Made by a program: the position numbers and the translations under genes
NCBI GenBank assembly: GCA_000403255.2
Contig: KE159591.1
Coordinates: forward strand, 269,823-333,822
DNA: 64,000 nucleotides
Direction of reading: 5' to 3'
Origin: Lachnospiraceae bacterium 3-1
GTDB taxonomy: Bacteria > Bacillota > Clostridia > Lachnospirales > Lachnospiraceae
The notes under the pieces: generated by a model
Database searches by the model: none
What the model was told of the DNA's origin: nothing
Seen by the model: the letters and a program-made list of their open reading frames with translations, nothing else
Part shown: piece by piece, positions 7,762-15,773 of the stretch
Position numbering within the stretch: position 1 is the first letter of the stretch
Layout: each line of letters opens with the position of its first letter

Positions 7762-9027
7762 TTATACTATTTTCTTTGCTGGAATTCCTACATATGTACC
7801 ACTTTCTGCTATATCCCTTACTACTACTGCTCCAGCCCCCACTGTCACACTATCACAAATACGTATATTGTTACTGACCACTGCACCAATTCCAATCCAA
7901 GAATTATTTCCAATCTCTACATTACCTGCAAGATGACTCCCCACAGATATATGAACATAGTTTCCTATCTTACACTCGTGATCAACAGAAGCAGAAGTAT
8001 TCACAATCACGCTAGTTCCTATTGCCACGTCAGCTTGAATAACTGCCCCGGCCATAATCACAGAACCTTTTCCCACTTTAATTATATTATCTGGCAATAC
8101 TGCCTTTGGATGAACCAGCGTCACAAGACTTACACCCGCTTTTTCATATCTTTCCTGAATTCGCTTCCTAATAACTGGATTTCCTACAGCAATTATTACA
8201 TCAAACTCTTCTTTATGGCTTACTGCAAATTCACTATTTCCAATCACTTTCTCATCTGTCTGCATCCATTTTTCGTCATCATCCAGAAAATAAATTTCCT
8301 CATAAATTCCAATTTCCTGAGCAATATCGAAAATAACTCTTCCATGCCCACTGGCACCTACTATAAGGAGCTTTTTATACCCCCCCCCGAAAAACTTTAC
8401 AGGTTTTGCTGGCATACCCATAGCGGTACAATCTGCTGGCAAATCACGCACTACAACTGCTCCAGCTCCTACAATCGTGTTTTCTCCAATCACTTTTCCT
8501 TGAATGATTTTACTTCCTGTACCTAATTCCACACCTTTTCTCACTTGTGTACACCCAGAAATATTCACTCCTGGGTAAACTGTGACAAAAGATTCCAAAA
8601 CCACATCATGTCCTATGGTACAGGAAAGATTTAAAATTACGAAATCCCTTATGACGATATTAACAGTAAGAATATTTCCTGAACAAATAATATTTCCCTC
8701 ACCCATGGACAAAAACTGGGATGCTTGCACATCTGGATCTATCAGATTAGGAAACTGAAACTTGCCAATGTGCTTTATTTCCGTAATGATCTTTTCTCTT
8801 ATTCTCGCCGATCCAATGGCACATACCACCGCCATAGAATCATCATATTCCCGAAGCTTCTCCATTCCTCCTAAAACTTTATATCCATTAATTTCTGTCC
8901 CTGACTCTACACCATCATCCAAATATCCCTCTATCTGCCAAATCAACTCTTTTTGGTTAATGCGCTCTATGAGCCATTGCACTTCTCTGCCAAACCCACC
9001 AGCGCCAAATATCAGAATCTTCTTCAT
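7762..9027 (-). CDS. pglD: Tandem-fused PglD/NeuD-like acetyltransferase (two complete units)
   Basis: This 421-residue protein holds two full acetyltransferase units joined by three glycines (214-216) encoded by a 9-G tract. Each unit has an N-terminal Rossmann-like pocket ([13 protein letters not shown] at 4-16; [13 protein letters not shown] at 220-232) and a left-handed beta-helix. Candidate catalytic histidines are His140 (TIGHDVV) and His350 (SVDHECKIG). Unit 2 looks most like PglD, which N-acetylates UDP-4-amino-sugars with acetyl-CoA; unit 1 is closer to general NeuD-type O-acyltransferases. The usual family length is about 200-215, so the protein is double size. Unit 2 has no evident start codon of its own near the seam, so its translation should depend on the fusion frame. 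It overlaps neither neighbour; pglE ends 1 base upstream. Confidence 0.88.
   Translation of the reverse strand: MKKILIFGAGGFGREVQWLIERINQKELIWQIEGYLDDGVESGTEINGYKVLGGMEKLREYDDSMAVVCAIGSARIREKIITEIKHIGKFQFPNLIDPDVQASQFLSMGEGNIICSGNILTVNIVIRDFVILNLSCTIGHDVVLESFVTVYPGVNISGCTQVRKGVELGTGSKIIQGKVIGENTIVGAGAVVVRDLPADCTAMGMPAKPVKFFGGGYKKLLIVGASGHGRVIFDIAQEIGIYEEIYFLDDDEKWMQTDEKVIGNSEFAVSHKEEFDVIIAVGNPVIRKRIQERYEKAGVSLVTLVHPKAVLPDNIIKVGKGSVIMAGAVIQADVAIGTSVIVNTSASVDHECKIGNYVHISVGSHLAGNVEIGNNSWIGIGAVVSNNIRICDSVTVGAGAVVVRDIAESGTYVGIPAKKIV
8380..8388. repeat. 9-bp G homopolymer (minus strand) at seam of doubled PglD
   Basis: Nine Cs on the plus strand encode Gly214-Gly216 between the two acetyltransferase units. 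In the present length the units are in frame. One G more gives a stop two codons after the glycines (gta taa). One G less gives a stop within six codons (ending tcc tta tag). Either change would cleanly truncate the protein after unit 1. Confidence 0.9.
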
Positions 9028-9028
9028 T

Positions 9029-10213
9029 TTATCTCCACAACTTTCTCACCACATCACACACACGTTCCAAATCCTCATCTGACATTTTACTGTCACTTGG
9101 CATACAGACACCACGTTCAAAAATCTCTCCACTGATGCTGTTATCTGCTCCTGTTTCTTCATCCACCACATGTAATTTTTCCACGAATGAAACGAAATCA
9201 CAATCTGAAAATACTGGCTGTAAATGCATTGGTTTCCAAATGGGCCGACTCTCCACATCATCTTCTTCCAACGCAATCATAATATCCAATGGCTTCACTT
9301 TACACTCTGCATCCAACTGGATAGAAGTAAGCCAGCAGTTACTTCTGGTATCTTCCATCATAGGCATAAAATGAATGCCATCCAAATCACCCAGATTTTC
9401 CTTATAATATTCATAAATATAACGTTTTTTCTCTACACGTTTGTCTAATACCTTCAACTGTCCTCTGCCGATTCCAGCCACAATATTGCTCATACGATAA
9501 TTATATCCAATTTCCGTATGTTGATACCATCGAGCAGGTTCTCTTGCCTGAGTTGCCCAATAAAGTACTTTTTTTGCCTTTTCTTCTGCATCTTCAGTAT
9601 TTATAAGTAGCATTCCTCCGCCAGAACTTGTTATAATTTTATTCCCATTAAAACTAATAATTCCATAATCGCCAAAAGTTCCTGTGAATTTTCCATGATA
9701 AATGGTTCCAAGACTCTCCGCCGCATCCTCAATCAATGGAACCTGATATTTTTTACAAATTTCAACAATCTCATCAATGTGAGCACAAATCCCATAAAGA
9801 TGTACTACCATCACTGCCTTTGGCATTTTTCCCTGTTTTTGATATTTTTCAAATGCAAGTTCCAAAGCCTTTGGATCCATATTCCAGGTTTCCTTATTAC
9901 TATCTATAAAAACCGGCGTTGCTTTCTCATAAACGATAGGATTCGCAGTAGCAGAAAAAGTCAGGGATTGACAAAATACAATATCCCCCTGACTCACTCC
10001 AATTGCCTTTAGCGCCATATGTATGGCAGCTGTCCCAGCAGAAAGAGCCACTGCCCTTTTTGCACCAAGCTTTGCTGTCATTTCTTTCTCAAATTCCGTT
10101 ACATTTTTTCCAAGAGGCGCAATCCAATTGGTGTCAAACGCCTCCTTTATATATTCCTGTTCATACCCTTCTTCACTCATATGGGGTGAAGAAAGAAAAA
10201 TATGCTGTTTCAT
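9029..10213 (-). CDS. pglE: DegT/DnrJ/EryC1/StrS aminotransferase, PglE-like
   Basis: The protein has 394 residues and is a PLP-dependent sugar aminotransferase. ALSAGTAAIHMALKAIG near 55 forms the phosphate-binding region. EDAAESLGTIYHGK near 160 supplies the Asp near the cofactor. SFNGNKIITSSGGGML near 184 contains the Schiff-base Lys, in the FNGNKIITSSGGG form typical of PglE/PerA-like enzymes. It would convert the UDP-4-keto-6-deoxy sugar made by PglF into the 4-amino sugar, the substrate of PglD. The order pglF, pglE, pglD, pglC follows the pathway. Start supported by AGGAGGAAG. Regiochemistry is inferred from context. Confidence 0.9.
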   Translation of the reverse strand: MKQHIFLSSPHMSEEGYEQEYIKEAFDTNWIAPLGKNVTEFEKEMTAKLGAKRAVALSAGTAAIHMALKAIGVSQGDIVFCQSLTFSATANPIVYEKATPVFIDSNKETWNMDPKALELAFEKYQKQGKMPKAVMVVHLYGICAHIDEIVEICKKYQVPLIEDAAESLGTIYHGKFTGTFGDYGIISFNGNKIITSSGGGMLLINTEDAEEKAKKVLYWATQAREPARWYQHTEIGYNYRMSNIVAGIGRGQLKVLDKRVEKKRYIYEYYKENLGDLDGIHFMPMMEDTRSNCWLTSIQLDAECKVKPLDIMIALEEDDVESRPIWKPMHLQPVFSDCDFVSFVEKLHVVDEETGADNSISGEIFERGVCMPSDSKMSDEDLERVCDVVRKLWR

Positions 10214-10333
10214 TTCTTCCTCCTGTAATACAAGCTATAGACTTATACATTGCTTTTCATTCTACTACAACCTTCCAATAATTGCAAATATTATTTTTCT
10301 GAAACCTGATACTTCCTATTTTCACAGTTTTCA

Positions 10334-10594
10334 TCAATACACAATAAACTTCTGTACTTTACTCAGTCTAAACCTTGAATTATCATTCTTTTTCATCAAA
10401 AAAGTAAAAATATTCATCAACCGCATAATATTTACATTATCCCCAATATACAATCGATATACCGCTGCCTCTATCATACCATATCCATCTTCGCTGATTT
10501 TCTCGTACTCCAAATCTTCCATTCCATCCATCAGCTCTTCCAATTCTTTTTCGTCTTGCAGATTATAAAATGACAACACCTTATCCGCTCTCAT
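10334..10594 (-). CDS. Small unknown acidic protein between pglF and pglE
   Basis: This 86-residue protein is not recognised. It has an acidic N-terminal half (KELEELMDGMEDLEYEKISEDG) likely helical, then a hydrophobic/basic C-terminal half (IMRLMNIFTFLMKKND). There is no signal peptide or clear membrane span. The start has AAGGGG seven bases upstream, which supports real translation. It lies 89 bases after pglF and 120 bases before pglE, and would be cotranscribed with them. Its place inside the bacillosamine module may mean a regulatory or accessory role, but no function can be assigned. Confidence 0.6.
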   Translation of the reverse strand: MRADKVLSFYNLQDEKELEELMDGMEDLEYEKISEDGYGMIEAAVYRLYIGDNVNIMRLMNIFTFLMKKNDNSRFRLSKVQKFIVY

Positions 10595-10683
10595 CCCATC
10601 GCCCCTTTTCTTCCATTCTCTTTCGTCTTTCTAATCTATATATTACTACAGTTTGTTGTGAATATCCCAGGTATGCGCAATAA

Positions 10684-12534
10684 CTATTGGGGATGATAGG
10701 TAGGTACAATCTCCTTCACCCACTTACGGATATCTGTTGGTTCCTCCACTACATAATCTTTTAGATTCTCAAGCTGCATCATAAAATGCTCCTCATCCAG
10801 CTTAATGGGCTTTCCTATGTGTATGAGCTTATTCGCTGTATCCTGGAGTCCCTCCTCATGCATCAGCATCTCTTCATACAGTTTTTCCCCTGGACGCAGC
10901 CCTGTATAAATAATCTGAATATCTTCTCCCGGTTTATGACCGGATAAAAGAATCAGGTTCCGGGCCAAATCTGCAATTTTTACTGGCTCTCCCATATCCA
11001 GGACAAAAATCTCTCCGCCTTTGGCATAAGCCCCCGCCTGAAGTACCAATGACACGGCCTCTGGAATCGTCATAAAATACCGGATAATATCAGGATGGGT
11101 TACCGTCACAGGACCGCCCTGCTCAATCTGCTTTTTAAACAAAGGAATTACACTTCCATTACTTCCCAGCACATTTCCAAAGCGCACTGCAACAAATTCC
11201 GTCCGTGAACGGTTGTTATAGGTTTGTATAATCATTTCACAGATCCGTTTGGTGGCCCCCATAATATTCGTAGGATTCACCGCTTTATCCGTAGAAATCA
11301 TAACAAAACGCTTTACTTTCCATTTATCTGCCGCCTGTACCACCTTCCAGGTACCAAGCACATTGTTCTTTACTGCCTCATTGGGGCTATCCTCCATCAA
11401 CGGCACATGTTTATGTGCGGCTGCATGATATACAATATCCGGCCGATACGTCTCAAAAATCATATCCATACGCTTGGTATTTCGCACAGAAGCAATTAAA
11501 ACCACCAGATTTAACTCTGGAAATCGATTCCTTAATTCATTCTGAATATCATAAGTAGTGTTTTCATAAATATCCACCAGCACCAGCATTTTCGGATTGT
11601 GGCCAGCCACCTGACGGCAAATTTCACTGCCAATCGATCCTCCGCCGCCAGTTACTAAGACAACCTTCCCAGCCACATATTCCATAATGGCAGACAAATC
11701 TACCTTTACAGGCTCCCGGCCCAGCAAGTCGTTCACATCTACTTCTTTTAACTTGCTGACCCCGACTTCTCCATTCACAAGCTGGTAAACACCCGGAAGA
11801 CGTTTCAAGTCGCAGCCTGTCTCCTTGCAGACATCTAAAATTGCTTTAATATCCTTAGCTGGAGCAGAGGGCATAGCAATAATAATCTCATCAATCCGGT
11901 AGCGCTTTACCAATTCTGGTATATTCTGACGATTCCCCATAACCTTTACACCATGAAGATAACTGCCCTCTTTTGATTTATCGTCATCTACAATACATAC
12001 CACCTGTTTGCTCACATGGTTGCTATTTCGAATTTCTTTGACCAGCAAGTTTCCAGCCGCCCCAGCGCCTACAATCATTACCCTGGAAGTATCTGTTCCA
12101 CTTCCCTGCCGACGAATCAATGTTCGAATCCCCCGGTAGGAAAAGCGGCTTAAGAATACCAAAATCCACAAAGACACTCCATAAAGGATATAATAACTTC
12201 TGGGCATCTGCACAGCAAAAAGAACCATCATTGTCATCTGGGCCAAAGCGGACAATGCACAGGCAAAGGTAATATTGATAAGCTCTGGTGCGCCAGCAAA
12301 GGTCCACAAGCTGCTGTATAACCGAAAACAATAAAAAATAATTGCCGTTGCTACCATTATCACCCATATATACTGTAAACTTTTCATTACATATACTTTT
12401 GGGATTGCACCATAATTTCCCTCAAACCGAATAAACAGCGCCAAAAGACTGGCCGCCACAATCGCAATCATATCATAAACAATCAAAAATATTCTTTTTA
12501 TGATAAGCTGATAATCTTTCATTTTCTGTTCCAT
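10684..12534 (-). CDS. pglF: UDP-GlcNAc 4,6-dehydratase, PglF/WbpM type
   Basis: This 616-residue membrane protein has four N-terminal transmembrane helices (about 12-130), a first Rossmann domain (VMIVGAGAAGNLLV near 151) and a second NAD-binding SDR domain (VLVTGGGGSIGSEICRQ near 293). The STDKAVNPTN element near 415 is typical of the large FlaA1/WbpM/PglF dehydratases. The family converts UDP-GlcNAc into the UDP-4-keto-6-deoxy sugar, the first committed step to bacillosamine or QuiNAc/FucNAc. Length fits the family (590-665). It is the first gene of the left operon, with its own promoter and a palindromic operator-like site. The start has AAGGTGAAG upstream. Confidence 0.92.
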   Translation of the reverse strand: MEQKMKDYQLIIKRIFLIVYDMIAIVAASLLALFIRFEGNYGAIPKVYVMKSLQYIWVIMVATAIIFYCFRLYSSLWTFAGAPELINITFACALSALAQMTMMVLFAVQMPRSYYILYGVSLWILVFLSRFSYRGIRTLIRRQGSGTDTSRVMIVGAGAAGNLLVKEIRNSNHVSKQVVCIVDDDKSKEGSYLHGVKVMGNRQNIPELVKRYRIDEIIIAMPSAPAKDIKAILDVCKETGCDLKRLPGVYQLVNGEVGVSKLKEVDVNDLLGREPVKVDLSAIMEYVAGKVVLVTGGGGSIGSEICRQVAGHNPKMLVLVDIYENTTYDIQNELRNRFPELNLVVLIASVRNTKRMDMIFETYRPDIVYHAAAHKHVPLMEDSPNEAVKNNVLGTWKVVQAADKWKVKRFVMISTDKAVNPTNIMGATKRICEMIIQTYNNRSRTEFVAVRFGNVLGSNGSVIPLFKKQIEQGGPVTVTHPDIIRYFMTIPEAVSLVLQAGAYAKGGEIFVLDMGEPVKIADLARNLILLSGHKPGEDIQIIYTGLRPGEKLYEEMLMHEEGLQDTANKLIHIGKPIKLDEEHFMMQLENLKDYVVEEPTDIRKWVKEIVPTYHPQ

Positions 12535-12582
12535 CTCTTCACCTTTTTATAAATTTTATCTTATGCAGACTACGCTTTTTAC

Positions 12583-12611
12583 ATTTTACTGCATTTTACC
12601 CTAAAATGCAA
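12583..12611 (-). promoter_or_regulatory. Promoter of the pgl operon
   Basis: On the minus strand TTGCAT (12606-12611) is followed after 17 bases by TAAAAT (12583-12588), a sigma-A-type promoter about 50 bases before the pglF start. An alternative, TTTACA-16-TATAGT, lies slightly further upstream. Confidence 0.55.
12591..12609. promoter_or_regulatory. Palindromic operator-like site in pglF promoter
   Basis: A perfect 8-bp inverted repeat, gcatttta-ccc-taaaatgc, lies between and overlapping the -35 and -10 elements of the pglF promoter. The position is ideal for a repressor. No cognate regulator gene is seen in the window. Confidence 0.5.
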
Positions 12612-12780
12612 ACTATAAAATGCCAAAACAACTGTAAAAAGCAAGTTCTGCTCTATATCTGCTTTCAGAGAAACCATTGATACATAGTATCCCACGTGTT
12701 CCATTCAATATCCTTCTTACCGTCTTTTACTATTTGGAAATTTTCCTCACTTCCTACAGGAAAAGAAGCAGTAATTTTAA

Positions 12781-12813
12781 ACTGGAAGCCATATACAATA
12801 TACAGCTTCCAGT
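12781..12813 (-). terminator. Probable terminator after the beta-helix gene
   Basis: A perfect 9-bp stem (actggaagc/gcttccagt) with a partly self-paired loop lies 23 bases after the stop codon on the minus strand. It is followed by TTTAAAATT rather than a pure T run, so efficiency is uncertain. Confidence 0.55.
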
Positions 12814-12836
12814 CAATCGTTATCGCTTATAAATAT

Positions 12837-15659
12837 CTATTTATTAATCTTCACACTTAATTCTTTGCTCCAATCCGTGTAAACCATAACTTTTTTATCT
12901 TTTTGATATCCACGAACTTTATAGAAATATGTTTTCCCTTTCTTCAGTCCGGTGACTGTGTAGGTTTTTCCACCGATATCAGCTACTTTTTTGAAGGATT
13001 TCCCTTTCTTTTGTGATTGATAGATCAAATAATTATTAATATCCTTTTGCTTTTTCCAGGATAAGGTCACTTTCTTTCCTTTTATATTTTTGACAGACTG
13101 TAAAGTCACTGGGGTGGTAGAAATTTTTTTCTGGGCTGTTTTTACTGTATTATTCTGGCAACCAGAAATTTTATTATCCTCAACTGTCACACTATACTTG
13201 TTGGAACTTACATAAATAGGATAAGTCGCTTTCTTTACCGTATTTCCTGTGATTTTTGCTTTTCCCTCATCCACATAAATTCCATAATTTGTCTTATTTC
13301 CTGTCAACTTATTATTTTTTACCGTATATGTGAAATTCTTCCCTTTCATCAAACGAATGGGATTATATTGATTTCCTGAAGAATTCGTTGTGGTCATGGT
13401 ATTGGAGCTAATTTCCATATTACTCTTGGCTCCTGCCACACGCACGCCATAAGCTGCCTTTCCTGTCATGGTATTCTTGGAAATCTTTTTCACTGTGCTG
13501 TCATCCGATATTTTTACCACACATCCATCTTTAGGGTTGGAGATGGAAATTGTATTTGATAATATGTTTTTGGCTGTTGATTTGTCTGTAACATAGATAC
13601 CATGCTTTTTTGCCCCTGAAATCTTATTTTCCGATATCTGGGAAAATTTACTTAAATCCAAATAAATACCACACTCCTTGGGATTTTTAATGGTATTTTT
13701 ACGAATCTTTCCTTTTACAACTCCACCGTTCCCACCTGCGATTCCATTGGTTCCTGCATTATTGATAACATTATTGTATATATCCTTTTCCACAGTAGAC
13801 TCATAAATCTCAATTCCTACTTCCTTTGTATTCGAAACTGTATTGCTATATATGCTCCGTACAAAAGACATCAAATGAAGGTAGATGCCATGCTCACCTG
13901 TTTTATCTACCGTATTATTGCAAATATCTCCTCTCACTCTTGCATGAGTATCAACGTAAATTCCAGAAAGGCATCCTTGTTTGCCTCCCTTTTTAATTTC
14001 CTCTTTCCAGCCCTTACTTGGTTTGTAAGTTCCACTGTTGGTTACAACATTATTTTCAATATTGCCTTTGACATGAGCAGTATCCTGATACACTGTGCTC
14101 TTACTTGCTGCCGGGCCCGAATAAATAGCAATTGCTGCATATGTCACATTATTTATTTTATTTCCGCTGATTTTTGTACAGTATGTATCTGCCTTCATCA
14201 TACTGTCTACAATAATTCCATAATCTCCTTCATTTCCATTATGGTTTCCACCGATTTTTTCCAATCGGTTATTACTGATTGCCCCACAATGAGATGCATG
14301 ATAAATTCCAATTCCATCCCCAGTACAATTGGTAATCTCATTATTTTCTATATTTCCAGCTACCACACTTCCTGTTTTGGAATTTCCACCCTTTCTCTCT
14401 GTCAATCCTGTAATAAGTATTCCAGTTCCTTTTCCATCCTGAACTTTATTATTAGCTATTTTACCTTTTACCGTACACTTTGTATAAAGCTGAATCCCAC
14501 TGTCTACAAAATTTTTCACAGTATTCCCAGATATATCCCCTGTGACAGAAGCTTGGTTAGACAAATAAATTCCATGTTCCCCTATTTCATTTACAGTATT
14601 ACTTGAAATTGCAGATGCTTTCGCGCCATCGGTAAGATAAATTCCCAAAAAACATTTATTTACTGTATTTTGCCCTATCTTTCCTGCCGCTGCGCCTCCT
14701 TTTAAATAAATTCCATTTACTTTCTTATCCGCTTTTGAAGATATACCAATCACAAAATTATTGGTCACCTCTGACAAAACTGTTTTTTCGCCGTCTAAGC
14801 TTATCCCTGCATCTGTGAAGTTCTGCATTCTACAGTTCTTAATGGAAGACACTGGTGTTTGTTTTAACGAAATTCCGCCGATTCCGCCATGGCAGCTGAC
14901 AGAGTCTATACTTTTAAATTCTGAATCTTTTGCATAAATTCCATTTTCTGTGTAGTTTTTAAAAACAGTATCTCTTAAAGATATTGATGAAGCCTGATTC
15001 GTATAAAGCCCACCGCCGTCTATGGTTCCCCCAGCAATGGAAACACGATTCACACCAGGTTTTATATATAAGGCATACTTACTGTTTTTACCCGTATATT
15101 TTATTGTACCATTCTGTAAATTTAAGGTAACATCTGAATTAATTGTAATATCATCCGATACATGCAATACAGCTCCATTTGCCATATTTAATGTAACATA
15201 ACTAGGAATAGCTAATGCAGATGTAAACTTATAATCACCCGTTTTTATAGTAATTGTACGGGGATTGGAAACAGTAGCGGATTGTGCCGCTTTTAAGGCG
15301 GCTTTCAACTCTTCTGCACTTCCAACTGTTATCGTTTCTCCTGCTGCTAACTCTGTTTTTTCAACATTTACTGTTTCCTCAGAAATAACGGCCTCACTGC
15401 TTAGGCTCCTTGGCCTCTGAATGTCTCCTTCTCCACTTTCTTCCAATAACTGCTCTGAGTCCTTACTCTCTTCCAATAACTGCTCTGAATTCTCACTCTC
15501 TTCCAATTGCCTTTCCTCTGGAATCTCCTCAAAAAATTCCTCCTCCATAGATTTCTCCACAGACTGCATTCTAACCCCTGAAACTTCTTGTGCATTTACG
15601 ATCATGTGGCTGCTGGTTAAAACAATTGCCAGACATATGGCTACTATCCTTCGTTTCAT
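12837..15659 (-). CDS. Secreted right-handed beta-helix protein with C-terminal Fn3-like domain
   Basis: This 940-residue protein starts with a signal peptide (about 1-23). A Glu/Ser-rich linker with 10-residue repeats (EQLLEES, about 45-75) follows, then a small EELKAAL-containing cap near 115. A long parallel beta-helix spans about 130-830 and is built from turns of the ISxNxV/GIYL type, as in pectate-lyase/NosD-like folds. It ends with a Fn3-like module (about 855-940: VTLSWKK, GKTYFYKVRGY). Such helices bind or cleave polysaccharides; no catalytic residues can be assigned. It is probably a surface glycan-binding protein or lyase acting on the polymer made here. It has its own promoter and terminator. 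No LPXTG anchor is seen. Confidence 0.85.
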   Translation of the reverse strand: MKRRIVAICLAIVLTSSHMIVNAQEVSGVRMQSVEKSMEEEFFEEIPEERQLEESENSEQLLEESKDSEQLLEESGEGDIQRPRSLSSEAVISEETVNVEKTELAAGETITVGSAEELKAALKAAQSATVSNPRTITIKTGDYKFTSALAIPSYVTLNMANGAVLHVSDDITINSDVTLNLQNGTIKYTGKNSKYALYIKPGVNRVSIAGGTIDGGGLYTNQASSISLRDTVFKNYTENGIYAKDSEFKSIDSVSCHGGIGGISLKQTPVSSIKNCRMQNFTDAGISLDGEKTVLSEVTNNFVIGISSKADKKVNGIYLKGGAAAGKIGQNTVNKCFLGIYLTDGAKASAISSNTVNEIGEHGIYLSNQASVTGDISGNTVKNFVDSGIQLYTKCTVKGKIANNKVQDGKGTGILITGLTERKGGNSKTGSVVAGNIENNEITNCTGDGIGIYHASHCGAISNNRLEKIGGNHNGNEGDYGIIVDSMMKADTYCTKISGNKINNVTYAAIAIYSGPAASKSTVYQDTAHVKGNIENNVVTNSGTYKPSKGWKEEIKKGGKQGCLSGIYVDTHARVRGDICNNTVDKTGEHGIYLHLMSFVRSIYSNTVSNTKEVGIEIYESTVEKDIYNNVINNAGTNGIAGGNGGVVKGKIRKNTIKNPKECGIYLDLSKFSQISENKISGAKKHGIYVTDKSTAKNILSNTISISNPKDGCVVKISDDSTVKKISKNTMTGKAAYGVRVAGAKSNMEISSNTMTTTNSSGNQYNPIRLMKGKNFTYTVKNNKLTGNKTNYGIYVDEGKAKITGNTVKKATYPIYVSSNKYSVTVEDNKISGCQNNTVKTAQKKISTTPVTLQSVKNIKGKKVTLSWKKQKDINNYLIYQSQKKGKSFKKVADIGGKTYTVTGLKKGKTYFYKVRGYQKDKKVMVYTDWSKELSVKINK
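15441..15510. repeat. 30-bp tandem repeats in the linker of the beta-helix protein
   Basis: Two 30-bp units (15441-15470 and 15471-15500) differing by a few bases, plus the first ten bases of a third, encode the EQLLEESxxS repeats of the N-terminal linker. Copy-number change would alter linker length in frame. Confidence 0.85.
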
Positions 15660-15697
15660 ATCTTCTCCTCCAATACTTTTGTCAAATTGCCGCTTTT

Positions 15698-15726
15698 ATT
15701 ATACATTTTCCTGTTTACTCCGTCAA
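15698..15726 (-). promoter_or_regulatory. Promoter of the beta-helix gene
   Basis: TTGACG (15721-15726) and TATAAT (15698-15703) are separated by 17 bases, a near-consensus sigma-A promoter on the minus strand 39 bases before the start codon. The short inverted repeat gtcaagattttgac overlaps the -35. This is among the strongest promoters seen in the window. Confidence 0.75.
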
Positions 15727-15773
15727 GATTTTGACCTTATTCGCTCTTTCTCTCTGGATCCTGTCCAATCTTT

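Larger units (their letters stand above)
12535..12836. other. Intergenic region between the beta-helix gene and pglF
   Basis: This 302-base stretch has no convincing coding frame. It holds a probable terminator for the beta-helix gene at its right end and the pglF promoter with a palindromic site at its left end. Between about 12615 and 12778 nothing further is recognised. It marks the boundary between two transcription units. Confidence 0.6.

Noticed and set aside
7399-8526. Plus-strand open frame of 375 codons
   Set aside because: It is the antisense shadow of the pglC and doubled pglD genes, which have clear family motifs; the translation is rich in Ser/His/Tyr/Asn with no domain.
10023-10568. 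Plus-strand open frame of 181 codons over the pglE start and the small unknown gene
   Set aside because: Overlaps two minus-strand genes with good ribosome sites, has no ribosome site of its own, and reads as Ser/Ile/Phe-rich shadow.
13875-14606. Plus-strand open frame of 243 codons
   Set aside because: Antisense to the beta-helix repeats; its apparent periodicity is only the mirror of the helix turns.
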